Positions 37,130 to 48,889 of a DNA stretch of 64,000 bases are shown here, in pieces. A program made the translations under genes and the position numbers. Position 1 is the first letter of the stretch. Every line of letters starts with the position of its first letter. The stretch covers positions 96,194 through 160,193 of the forward strand of contig QZLH01000091.1 in NCBI GenBank assembly GCA_003833135.1, written 5' to 3'. The notes beneath the pieces are model-generated. The model saw only the letters and a list, made by a program, of their open reading frames with translations. It did no database searches and was not told where the DNA came from. This stretch comes from Oehlia diaphana (taxonomy: Eukaryota; Glomeromycota; Glomeromycetes; Glomerales; Glomeraceae).

Positions 37130-40100
37130 ATGCGGTTAGTTCTTTTTTCTTCTACTTCTAATTCATAATAAAATTTAAACTCTTTTTTTATTTTTTAGTT
37201 TCACGATAGATGGTTTACCAGTTTATTTTCCTTATGACAAAATATATCCTGAACAATATGCTTATATGTCGGATCTGAAAAAAGCCCTTGACGCTGAAGT
37301 AAGTTCAATATAAATAAAAGAAAGAAATTTTCTATTGATTGTTTCATAATAATTTTTTTTTTCTGATTAATTTATAATTTTTTTAATCAATCAGGGACAT
37401 TGTGTACTTGAAATGCCATCAGGGACTGGTAAAACAGTATCATTATTGTCCTTAATCGTAGCATATCAAATGGTGAATACTCATTTTTATATATTTTAAA
37501 ACCTGAATTCTATTATGCCCACAATTTACTAAATTGTTTTTTAAAAACATCTTACAGCATTACTCTGAAAAACGAAAATTAATCTATTGCTCAAGAACAG
37601 TACCAGAAATTGAAAAAGCATTAGCGGAACTTCAAATCTTAATAGAATATCGGAAATCCCAGGGTGTGGAAGAATCATTTTTAGGAATCGGATTAACTTC
37701 AAGAAAAAACCTTTGCTTACACCCTACAGTTAGTCAGCAAAAATGGGGAAAAGTGGTTGATGCTAAATGTAGAAATCTAACTGCTTCTTGGGTGAGAGAC
37801 AAATCTAAATTTGATTCAAACGTAGAACTGTGTGATTTTTATGAGGTAATTATAAATTTTATATTAATTTTTAGAAATTATAAGTAATTAATTTTATAAT
37901 TTATTAGACATTAGAAAAGCATGATCCAAATGAATTATTGATGGATGGTGTTTATACGTTAGAAGATTTAAGAGTTTTTGGTAAAGAGAAGTGTTTTTGT
38001 CCATATTATTTAGCTAGGAGAGTGGTAATTTATTACTATATTTTTAATACAATATTTATTCATTGAAAAATAAGTTCTAATTTTTTATATTAAATGTCTG
38101 ATAGATTCCATTTGCAAATGTTGTAATATATAGTTATCACTATTTACTTGATCCGAAAGTTGCTGAGTTAGTTTCAAAAGAGTTGTCTAAAAATTGTATA
38201 GTGGTTTTTGACGAAGCACATAACATTGGTATTTTTTTTTTTTTTGAAAAATGATTAAATTACAATTTAGTAAATATTCATTGAAGTTATACCTTGATAC
38301 TTTTAGATAATGTATGTATAGAATCATTAAGCATTGATCTTACAAAGCCTAATCTGGATGCAAGTGCAAGAAGTATTGCTAAGCTATCAGAGAAAATCGA
38401 TGAGTAAGTTATTTGATATATACAGTATGAAAGATGAGTTTTTCTGCCAAATTTATAATTTTTTTATATTAGAGTTAAAGCTAAAGATTCCGAAAGATTA
38501 AAAGATGAATATACAAAGCTAGTTGAAGGTTTGTTAAGTAAAATAAATACATAAATATAAATATTCGGATTTATTCATTAACATATTATAGGATTAAGAG
38601 CTGCTAGAGAAGCTAGAGATGAAGATACTTTCATGTCAAATCCGGGTAAATACAAATTTATTAATTTTAATAAAAAATAATTTGCATTTCCTAAATGAAT
38701 TAATTACGTCTATCAATTTAGTGTTGCCCGATGATTTGCTCACAGAAGCTATACCTGGAAATATTCGAAAAGCAGAACATTTCATTGCTTTTCTTAGAAG
38801 GTTTATTGAATATATAAAAGTATGTAAATGATTATATGCATTCGTTATTATTAATCACTATTGCTAATTCATTTTTTTTATTTAGACAAGAATGCGAATA
38901 CAGCATGTCGTTGCAGAAACTCCTAGTTCATTTCTTCAACATTTAAGAGAATTAACTTTTATTGAGGCGAAACCTTTGAGGTTGGTTAAAATAATATGTT
39001 GTTTAAAATAATTTAGAATTCGTCTAATAAAATTTGTGAACATATACGTAGGTTTTGTAGCCAAAGATTAACTTCGTTGATTCATACATTGGAATTATCG
39101 GACCTAGATGAATATTATGCATTACATAAAGTTGCAGCTTTTGCAACTCTTGTGGCCACATATGCTACTGGTAATTCGGTTTTCAAGGAAAATCTTCCAA
39201 GATTTTGATAATGACACATTAAATATGCTAAAAAAAAAATTTTTTTATTACAATTTAGGTTTTTTGCTGATTTTGGAACCTTTTGAAAATGAAACTGTTC
39301 CGAATCCTATACTTCATTACGCGTTAGTCAAAATAATTTTTTACTTTTCTATTCTTTTTTAATGAATTCAAATAACTTAGTACAAAGATTGTTTCTATTT
39401 TAATCAGATGTCTAGATGCTTCTATAGCAATAAAGCCTGTATTTGACAGATTTAAAACTGTAGTAATAACATCGGGAACATTATCACCACTTGATATGTA
39501 CCCTAAAATGTTATCATTTCAACCAGTTGTACAAGAAAGTTATTCAATGACACTTACTAGAAATTGTTTCTTACCCTTAGTAAGTAATTTTTATTTAATC
39601 TTGTTTTAGAACTACTTTTTTTTTTATTTTAATAATTTATTCCCTATTTCAGGTTATTACAAGAGGAAGTGATCAAGTGGCAATAAGTTCAAAATTTGAA
39701 GTTAGAAATGATCCAGCTGTAGTAAGAAATTTTGGTCAAATTTTAGTTGAATTTTCTAAAATCGTACCAGACGGAATTGTGGCATTTTTTCCAAGTTATT
39801 TATATATGGAATCTATTGTCTCTATGTGGAATGATATGGTAAAAATAGCGTATAATTTAAAAACTATTTATTTCTTTATTATAATATATTTATTTTTAAC
39901 ATTTATTAGGGAATATTGAATGAAACATGGAAACATAAATTAATATTTGTAGAAACACCGGATGCAGCAGAAACAAGTCTTGCACTGGAAAATTATAGAA
40001 CCGTATGTTTTATCTTTATGACCTTGCGTAGCCTATTTATTTTAACATCAAGTTTTTTCGTAAATTTAGGCATGTGATAATGGACGTGGAGCAATATTAT

Positions 40101-40760
40101 TATCTGTTGCTCGTGGTAAAGTATCAGAAGGTATAGATTTTGATCATAACTATGGACGTGCTGTAATAATGTTTGGTGTACCTTATCAGTATACCGAAAA
40201 TAGAATATTAAAGGTAAGTTAATATGGTAAGGTCATTTGTATGTTTTTTCCAAGTATATAAATCTAATCTTGGTTATACATATTAAGGCAAGATTGGAGT
40301 TTTTAAGAGAGAATTATCGAATACGAGAAAATGATTTTTTGACTTTTGATGCTATGCGCCATGCAGCTCAATGCGTTGGTAGAGTATTAAGAGGGAAAAC
40401 AGATTATGGGCTTATGATATTTGCTGATAAGGTGAGTAGTCTTATATTTAGTTTTTTGCATATAAAGTAATTTGATTCTACAAATTCCTAACTTGTAATC
40501 TAATAAATTAGCGATTTGGAAGAACAGATAAAAGAAATAAATTACCAAAATGGATAAATCAATATATAACTGATTCTGCAACTAATTTATCAACAGATAT
40601 GTCATTGGATAGAGCTAAAAAATTCTTAAGATCAATGGCACAACCGTTTGATGATCAAAGAGGTGTTAGTTTATGGACATTAGAAGATATTATTGCTAAA
40701 CAACGTAATCCTAGTAGTCATTTAAATAATAATTTTGGTGGACGAATGATACAAGGTTAA
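37130..40760 (+). CDS. RAD3: TFIIH DNA helicase XPD/Rad3
   Basis: This is the ATP-dependent 5'-3' helicase of TFIIH, needed for nucleotide excision repair and structurally for transcription. The first coding exon is only 5 nt (ATGCG at 37130-37134), joined to TTTCACGATAGATGG to give [14 protein letters not shown]. Helicase motifs are [13 protein letters not shown] (Walker A), VVFDEAHNI (Walker B, DEAH), [26 protein letters not shown] and [14 protein letters not shown]. Four Cys for the 4Fe-4S cluster are visible in NLCLHP, DAKCRN, ELCDFY and GKEKCFC. The acidic-free C-terminus ends NFGGRMIQG. Length and motif order match the roughly 770-residue family. It is divergent from the reductase gene and borders the first repeat island. 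Confidence 0.95.
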
Positions 40761-41717
40761 ATATGACTAAATAAATAATAATAAGGGACTTTAGTAGATT
40801 TATTAATCACATACATAAGAATATTCGAAACTCTAATTTTAACATAATATTTTTTTAAAAGATTCAAAGTAGTAATAATAATAATATTAATGTAATAGTT
40901 TAAATTCGATAATTGAAATTCTTTGAAGTGGGTAATTTTTATCATATTCTATTGTTAAATTAACAAATTAGATGTTTTCTAATAAAAAGATTGAATAAAA
41001 AAGTAAAAACGAAGCAAAGCATCTAAATACAATACCTTATTATTTAATTTAAAATCAATCCTTTATAGAAAATATATGAAGTTTTTATACAAATAAATAT
41101 TTCTCATAACTTTGTAACAATTTAAAAATTGATTAGTATCAAAATAATTGAGAAAGAAGTCTATCTAAAAAATATATGACCTATCTTTTATATAAATGTA
41201 ATATAAATATAGTTAGATCTTTTCAAAGATATAATTCATCTAAATGAAAGACATACAGTATATAACTATATATGGAACTTTTAAATCATTCAAATATATT
41301 ATTTATAGAATTGTTAAATTAATATTATAGTAAACATATTATTTTAAACTCATTAATACTTAGTTAAAATAATAAATGAGATAAAAATAAAAATAAAATT
41401 AATATTAAGGATAATCCAATCCATTACAATAAGAACTTTACAAAAAACAAAATAATTTAATTTTACAATATTAAAATATAATAAAGAAGAAAAAAAAACC
41501 AAAAATTTTATAAAATAACAAATATTATTTAAGAAAAAGTAAATTTTTTTTACTATAATTATATCAATAAATTCCAAAGTTGCAGTAATACTTTTAAATA
41601 AGTTATTAAAAAAAAAAAAACATTTATAGCCACCTTAAAATATATATTATAAAATCAAATATTAAAAGAAAAAAAAATCCAATAATATTTTTAATAAATA
41701 AACTATAAAATTTAAAA

Positions 41718-41907
41718 TACAGTCGACCTCCCATATAGTCACCTCCTATCTAATCATATCCTCCTATATAAGCACATTTGCATTGGCCCAAGTTACTAAT
41801 AAATATATTAAAAAAACCTCCTCTTTAGTTACATCATATAGTATTTTTATAATCGCATCATTTTTTTTTGGTCCTGAGAGGTGTGCTTATATGGGAGGTT
41901 GACTGTA
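41718..41907. mobile_element. MITE with pogo-like ends (copy A)
   Basis: The ends are TA-CAGTCGACCTCCCATATA on the left and TATATGGGAGGTTGACTG-TA on the right (41887-41907), about 20 bp with one or two mismatches, flanked by TA. CAGTC termini with a TA target duplication are characteristic of the pogo/Tigger branch of Tc1-mariner. At 190 bp it has no coding capacity, so it is a non-autonomous derivative. Confidence 0.85.
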
Positions 41908-41954
41908 TATAGAAAAATTATAAATAAATTTTGTTTTCTAATAAACTATTTTAA

Positions 41955-42156
41955 TACAATCAGACCTCTATAATTGCACTTTCTATAATTGCATCCACTA
42001 TGTATACTCTCTTTAAATACACCCTTTGGTTCAGTTTCAAGCTTATATAATCTCTAATTATTTTACCTCTATAAATGCATACCTTCTTTAAATACACTAT
42101 TTTGAAAATTATGCATATGATTCCAAGAGGCATGCAATTATAGAAGTCTGACTGTA
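41955..42156. mobile_element. MITE with pogo-like ends (copy B)
   Basis: The 24-bp terminal inverted repeats are TACAATCAGACCTCTATAATTGCA (two segments, 41955-41978) and the matching 42133-42156, with two mismatches, again bounded by TA. The terminal CAGAC/GTCTG word resembles the neighbouring copy but the interior differs, so it is a related but distinct subfamily. It lies only 47 bp from copy A. Confidence 0.85.
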
Positions 42157-43102
42157 AATTTAAAGTTTCTGAATCAGATCAGATAATTGACTTAATTCAA
42201 CCTATAATAATTATGAATTTAATAATTTTACTTAAATATTACAAGTAAGAAATCTTATCCAAAATTTATTATTTTTTATGATCATCTAGGGTAATAATCA
42301 CTGATATTAAAATTATAATAATTGACCAGCATTAAAGAATATAGTGCTGGTAAAAATTGATAATTCTGATCAATAGTGCCTGTTAATTTAAAGTAAAAAT
42401 ATTATTATTATTATACTTAAAGGAAATAGTATTTATTTTTTAAAGAAAAATTACAAAATTCAAATCTATTATAAATAATTTCTACCTATATGCAAATATA
42501 TTCTATAAGTTTATCCAAAAATTATTAAGTTCAAAAAAAACATTAAAAAATTTTTTTGCAACATTTTTTTAAAAAAAAAATATTTTTTTAATAAAAAAAA
42601 CAGTTTTGCAATATTTGTTATTAAAATATTTTAAAAAAAAAATGTAAAAATGTTTTTTTTAATTAAATTATTATTATAAAAAAATATTTTTATAATTTTT
42701 AAAAAATATTTGTAACAGCTATAAGTAAAACCTATTCTAAGCTAGTTAGAGTAGACTATGATAATGTAAACTTTGAAGAATATCAAAGAATAATAAAAGT
42801 ATTATATATCTTTTAAGAAAATAATATGATTATAAAATACTAGAAATGTAATATTCTTATATTTGTGATTTATTTAGGAAAATACTAGAAGAGAATCTAA
42901 GATTCTTTTTAAAAATGAATATTATAACTTAATTTTCAAAAAAATGGTGCAAAATTTTTTTTAAGAAATTTATGTAAATTTTTTTTTTTTTTTAAGTATT
43001 ATTGATTCAAATGTATATTAGATTAATAAATTAAATTATTTAATTTATTAAAAGTTTTATCTTAAATTTATACTAACTTTAAATTAATATTTTTTTCTAA
43101 AT

Positions 43103-43351
43103 AAATATTTTTATTTAACATTCTATAGTTTAATTTATACAATCTTTTTTTTTTAAATTCTTATTAAGTTTTACAAAATAAAAAAAAAATCTGCATAAAT
43201 TAGATTACTAAATATTAAAATAATTGCAAAAAAATATTTTTATTTAACATTCTATGGTTTAATTTATACAATCTTTTTTTTTTTATAATTCTTATTAAGT
43301 TTTACAAAATAAAAAAAAAATTCGCATAAATTAGATTACTAAATATTAAAA
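43103..43351. repeat. Two-copy tandem duplication, ~129-bp unit
   Basis: Unit 1 (43103-43231) and unit 2 (43232-43351) share aaatatttttatttaacatt, then a T-rich tract, ttcttattaagttttacaaa and cataaattagattactaaat, differing mainly at homopolymer lengths and a few substitutions (tatagttt versus tatggttt). The high identity suggests a recent tandem duplication. Confidence 0.9.
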
Positions 43352-44049
43352 AGTCAATTATGAGTTCTATAAAAAATATCTAAAGTCCTGAAAAAAATTA
43401 TCTTAAAAATAATAAAGATGATAAAAAAGAACTTGGATAGTACTGGCAAATTGACTTTATTAGCAAAAATTAGGTTACTACTTAGAAAATTTAAGAATTA
43501 ACAAAATAACTGTTTAAATTTAAAATATTTATGGACATTAAAACTTATTACAAAAAAAGATGGATAGTATAAATTAGTGTTTCTCACAAGTCAAACTGAA
43601 TTGAGTTTTAAATCAATTTTTTATATGATAAAATTTATTCTATACTAATTTTTATAATACTTTAACTATATTATTTATGTTATGAATCTCAAGTCACATA
43701 TGCGAGATACTAGTATAAATAATATTACTTGTACTCAAATTTTTTAATTTTCTTTTTTTCATTTATTATTTTACTCTAAATTTATTTATTGTACTCCTTT
43801 TATTTTTATTTTTTAATTTCAAATTTTATCTTGCAATTATAATAAATCCTTTAAAATGTTTATAGTTATAAATTAAAAAGAGAAGTTTTTTTAAAAAAGA
43901 TTATTTTATATAGAGCTTTCTCTTCTAGACAAAGATTTCAACTGATAGTATTATGGATAGTTTAATGCTTAATTATATTAAAATACCCTATAAAAAATTT
44001 TATCCATTATTTCTGTAAAAACTTTGTAAAAATAAGCCTTTTACAAATT

Positions 44050-44205
44050 TACATTGCAGAAACTTAATTTCCTTAATATGCAGTAACTGCGTATTTACTA
44101 TATTTTTACTATGTGGTTACTATTACATTATATAGTTACCATATGATTACGATGCAGTTACAATACAGTTACTGCATATTAAGAAAAACAGGTTTCTGTA
44201 ATGTA
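44050..44205. mobile_element. MITE with ~41-bp terminal inverted repeats
   Basis: The left arm (44050-44092, beginning tacattgcagaaactt and ending cttaatatgcagtaactg) is the reverse complement, with few mismatches, of 44164-44205 (cagttactgcatattaag through tgtaatgta). The interior is a short spacer with several gttac words. A direct repeat, aagccttttaca, lies outside each end (near 44035 and 44270), possibly part of a larger composite. Confidence 0.8.
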
Positions 44206-45008
44206 TTCACAAAAAATATAAATAATTACAATTATTTCTGTAATATAAAATTATTAATTCCAAAAATATAAGCCTTTTACAGAAAAAAAATGAAATAAAA
44301 AAATGGATTGACTTTTCTTACAGGGATGAAATTTGTAATCTTATATATTTTATTTTACTTTTATTTTATTTTAATAAAGTATTAAATATATTGCAAATAA
44401 AAAAAAAAGATATGTAAGTTTTGCAATAAACTAAATTTTTAGTAAATAACTTTATACTTAATAATACTCAAATTGTTAATATTTAATAAAATATTCATTA
44501 TTTATTTATTACCTTTTATTAATTTTACTTTATATATTATAAAGAAATATTTTAATTATATTAAATAATATATATTACTAACTAGTTTTTTTAATAATTT
44601 ATATAATTTTATTTGTTTTTACTGTTAAATAAAAATTATATATTAAAACTAAAATTAAATAGAAAATAAATACTTATAATTAATAATTATTTATAACTTT
44701 ATTTATACTAAAAAACTAATAATAAAATAAAAAAAAATAAATAAAATAAATTGCAAAGATTAGTCACAATTTATAAAAAAACTAAAAAAAAAAATTAATT
44801 AATAATATAATATATTTATTCAATATTAATTCTATATTTTTTTTAATTAATAATTAACAATATATTTAATATTTTTTATCATTTAATAAAATTAAAAAAA
44901 AAACTTTTAATAAAAAAAATTAAAATAAGAATAATTAAAAAAAAAAAGTTATTGTTAACTATATATAATAAAATAAATAAATATTTATACAGTCTGACAG
45001 ACTTTTTT

Positions 45009-45609
45009 ATCCCTTAAATCATTTTGCAAATAAATTTACCTGTAATTTTTAAATTAAGATAAATGACACTATAAAAATTTTTTAATTTTGCAGTCAAATT
45101 GATTTACATTCTGGCCATAAATTGTATGAGTTAGATATGCAGTTGATCATTAAAATATAATAAACAAAATAAAGATAAAAAAAATTAATTTTTATGAATA
45201 TATATTAAAATGTATAATAAAATTTTTTTAAGACTCTATATAAAGTTAAATACCTACTTTTAAACATCAAAAATTATATTAATAAAAGTTGTTTTTTATA
45301 TAAAATTCTACATATTCTATTAAGTTTTTATATAGTCACAATTAATTGTCAATGAAATTGTCAAAATTTAGTGCAAAGTTTTTAAAATTTTGTAATCACC
45401 TTAAAATATAGCTTTTGACTAATAAGAAATTTCTGATTTTTTAATATATAATTAATAAATAATAATAATTTCTGCATAATATATATTTTAAACTATTTTA
45501 AAAAAAAATTTTATTAAAATTGCTTTATTTTTCATAAAATTAGATGAGAGCTGAAATTTGGTAAAATTGCAGGCAAATTTATCTGCAATTGCTTATGATT
45601 TAAGGGATA
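45009..45609. mobile_element. ~600-bp inverted-repeat element
   Basis: The left end tatcccttaaatcattttgc continuing to taaatttacctg (45009-45045) matches the reverse complement of the right end (about 45566-45609, finishing tgatttaagggata). TA flanks both ends, compatible with a Tc1/mariner-type target. The interior is AT-rich with no coding capacity. Confidence 0.75.
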
Positions 45610-46549
45610 ATCATTAAGTTAATTTAACTAAACGTAAAAATTATATATAAAAGTATAATTGTAATTAATATTTAATTTTCACAAATATTAAAAATAAAAT
45701 TAGATATAAGTTTACTTTTTAAATTAAAATTTAAGTTTATTATATAATATTAAAAAATATATATAAAAGTATATATATATATACAAAAATTATTTTCATA
45801 GTTCAAAATCTATCTGATAGTATATATGTGAGTCTTTTATAGAATAACAAGTAATTTAAAACTTAATGATATTAATATTTATTTCATATATAAAGTTTTA
45901 TACTTCTATTTTTTAATAAAATTTTAAATATGCTATAGCAAAAAAAAAAATTAAACTTAGCTATCAATGCCTATTTTTTTGATTACCATATAATAATCCT
46001 GTAATGTATATTTTGTAATAATTGACAATATAATTGCTATTATAATTTAATATATATTAAAATACCATATTACAATGAAATGTAAAAAAATAATAATTTT
46101 GTAATATATGATAATTATCCTTTTATATTAGTTACAATATTAATATTAAATATCATGCTTGTTAATAGACTTATTAATATATATATTATTAAATATGATA
46201 TTTACATGACATGTTAAAAATTCCTATTAATATTATTTAAAAAGCATTATAAAATACTACCAAAAAAATCACCACTGATAGCAAAGTACTTTTGCAGGGA
46301 TATAAAACTCTTGTAAGGTATTGTTCACAGGCTGGAAATTCTTTAATAAGTTCATTCCATTTTTATTCAAATGTTTTTTGATATAAAGAGTTATGCATTT
46401 TAGAAATTTATAACGAAAAAATTCAAATTGATCATGCAATTTTCCTTTAAGTTTCTTTCTCAGATTTAAATCTATATGAAAGATACAATGGAAATGGTAT
46501 GTTTCTGAATAATTCATTTTTACAGCTGATATTAATGCTGGATCAGCGT

Positions 46550-47696
46550 TGTAACCGTAGATTTCAGTAAGGAATCATAAAATGACATTTCAAGTATAAT
46601 ATAGCGTAGGAATAATAGTTAGTAGTATTTATTATTTATTAGATAGGAAATATTTATTATTTAAACTTCAAGTATATTTTATTAATTTTAGTTTTTAGTT
46701 AAAATAGTTTTATTATAAAATATATTAATTACGTCAGCAAAGCTGATGAGATAGTATAATAGATTATGCAATGTGGCGCAGTAAGTTACATGATATAGTT
46801 ATAAAAAGAAGGAATAGTTAGTAACACAAGTCACGTGATAAAGTCACATGACAAGGTATGAAGTAATAGGTAGTACAGTAGTACAATGATGTAATTTAGT
46901 TAGTTACAAATCACGAGAATTTTAGGAGTAAGTTCTCAATTATATATATATATATACCCCCTTTCCTTAAAATAGGAGGGAGGACCAGGAAGCACTAGGG
47001 CGCAGGATGTTCAGATTTTAATAAAAAATTATATTTACACATTAAAATTCTTTATTTCGATTCTTTAACCTTTCCTTATAATGAAAAGATAAAATATAAA
47101 ATTTGATTTATAAAAATGTGTTTTGGGGTAATTTTGGGATAATTTGGGAGAAATAAAATATAGGAAACAAGAAAATGTAAAATAAAAACGGGGTAAAATA
47201 TAGTTAAAAATAGGAAATTTATTAATTTCATAGAAAATATTTATGAATATGAAAATATAAATAGAAACAGGGGTAAAACATGTTTAAGAAATAGGAAATG
47301 TGGTAATTTCATAGAAAAATATTTAAGAATAAGGAAATCAGGATATCAATATGGAAATGAAATAGTAAAAGTAGGAAAAATTATCACATTTTATTTTCAA
47401 GAATAAGAAATGTATTTTAGAAATATTATTTCCTTTTTGTTTGCTTGAACACCAGCAGAAATGTTGACAAAAGTATTATTATTATCACAATAATACGCTT
47501 GTATATGAAACAAATATACAAGAAGTAGTCAATTATCTTAATAGTGCGTAGCAAAACAAGTAAACGAAAGAGAAAAACCTGTAATTTTTAGGAACAAAAG
47601 GAGTTGTAAAGAAAACAAACCAAGCATAACAATATTATGGAATACCGTCGTAATCTGTGGCAACAATTTATTATTCAGATTAAGGGATTTCTCGAT
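46550..47696. mobile_element. 1147-bp insertion with 5-bp target duplication
   Basis: The segment is bounded by agcgt at 46545-46549 and agcgt at 47697-47701. Removing it with one copy of agcgt restores the MULE motif YSDA-DPALISAV in frame, which shows directly that it inserted into an existing transposase. A 5-bp duplication is typical of LTR retrotransposons, and the left end starts TGTAACC, but the right end (ctcgat) is not the expected CA. It contains a pyrimidine/purine-rich stretch after a TA repeat (about 46941-46985) and no convincing frame. It may be a solo LTR or another element type. Confidence 0.7.
47187..47341. repeat. Two-copy imperfect tandem repeat, ~78-bp unit
   Basis: Both copies contain gggtaaaa, then aataggaaat, taatttcatagaaaa and atttaagaat/atttatgaat-like words. 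Copy 1 spans about 47187-47264 and copy 2 about 47265-47341. The tract lies inside the 1147-bp insertion. Confidence 0.7.
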
Positions 47697-48889
47697 AGCG
47701 TCAGAGTATATGACATTTGGTGTAATATCACAAGAATTTTTTAATTTTTGTAAAACCCATGCAAAAGTGATTTCTGTTTCATTTTCCAAAATCGCTGCTA
47801 CTATGATCACATTTTTAAAATTATTATCAACTGCAATAATTAACATTAATATCATATCAAATTGATTAGTTTTAGATGTCGTATCAACAATTATAATGTC
47901 TTGATATATTTCATAAACATCTATTTGATTGGGTGACATTCAAAATAATGAATTTAACCTTCTTTCTTCATGAACAAAACGCTTTTAATTCATCTTGGAT
48001 CTTCTTTTTTTTTTTAAATACAATTCGGTAAGCATTTGACATGCATTATTTTTATTGGATTTTACTTTTTTTTGAATCTTTAAATAGTATTACTTAAATC
48101 CTTTTTGTTAATTACATTATTTAGAAATAAGGCTACTAGCAGGTTATATTGAGTTGATACATCCATTTTTCCATAAATTGTTTAAAATTCTATCTTCACA
48201 AGTATTTCATTAGTTAATTTTCGAAACCTTGGTGCCAATTCAGCAATGAGTGGATTCATATTATGATTATGATTACCAATTATACTATTAATACAAATAC
48301 TATTTTCAGATTTGAGAAAAGTAAAATTAACATGCCAAGAGCATCCAGTCATTTCTGAATTTCTATCACTTCTGTTTTCAGCCAAAATGACTTTTTGGGC
48401 TTCATGAATATTGGCTTATGAACATTCATATGTTCTACGTCTTGTGATTGTATTATCATTTGGATCTTGTATATGCCTTTTTTTCTGAAAACAAAATCCC
48501 TGATGTTTCACATATTTGTTAAAGTATGATTCAGCAAGTTTCCATATTTTAAATTCCATTTCCTGACTTAATTTTAAATGATTTTCTTCATCTATTTCAT
48601 ACTCACTACTATCATATTCTTCTTGATAATTAACATTTTCATCACATTCTTCTAGATTTCCTATTTGAGTTTCGTTATATACTTTATGACTTTCAAAAAA
48701 TAGATTAGAAGAATCATCATATAAATCAGATATCAGCAAATTAGAAGAGTCATACAATGAATTATGATAAACATTAGATAACAAGTCAGAACCGCTATAT
48801 GAAGAATTATAATAGAAGTTAAACAATATATCAGAATTATTACGTAAAGAGTCATAAGGAAAATTTATATTTAAAATAGCGGTTTTCAT

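Larger units (their letters stand above)
40761..46262. other. Gene-free AT-rich repeat island
   Basis: This 5.5-kb region has no convincing gene. Long A/T homopolymers are frequent, and the short frames (for example 41353-41577 minus and 40757-40945 minus) have only Ile/Phe/Leu/Lys-rich low-complexity content. At least four inverted-repeat elements and one tandem duplication, listed separately, account for part of it; the rest is unassigned AT-rich DNA. Confidence 0.75.
46263..48889 (-). pseudogene. FAR1/MULE-type transposase, broken
   Basis: Reading 48889 downwards: an N-terminal Ser/Asn/Asp-rich part, then FAR1-like zinc-binding sequence (GFCFQKKRHIQDPNDN, YECS, then an in-frame TAA at about 48417, then ENRSDRNSEMTGCSWHVNFTF and NHNHNMNPLIAELAPRFRKL, about 48210-48385). 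After another stop come KMDVSTQYNLLVALF and a frame with a MULE transposase core (VDTTSKTNQFDMILMLIIAV, VIYSDA). The core resumes at 46544 as DPALISAVKMNYSETYHFHC and FHIDLNLRKKLKGKLHD, and stops at W-TGA near 46269. The SWIM domain is missing. Several stops, a shift and an insertion of 1147 bp make it clearly non-functional. This family is abundant in Rhizophagus genomes. Confidence 0.85.

Noticed and set aside
1..40760. Biosynthetic or functional gene cluster
   Set aside because: The intact genes act in unrelated core processes and alternate in orientation; no shared pathway is apparent.
41353..41577. 74-codon minus-strand frame, Ile/Phe/Leu-rich
   Set aside because: Composition is what AT-rich noncoding DNA yields; no motif or homologue recognised.
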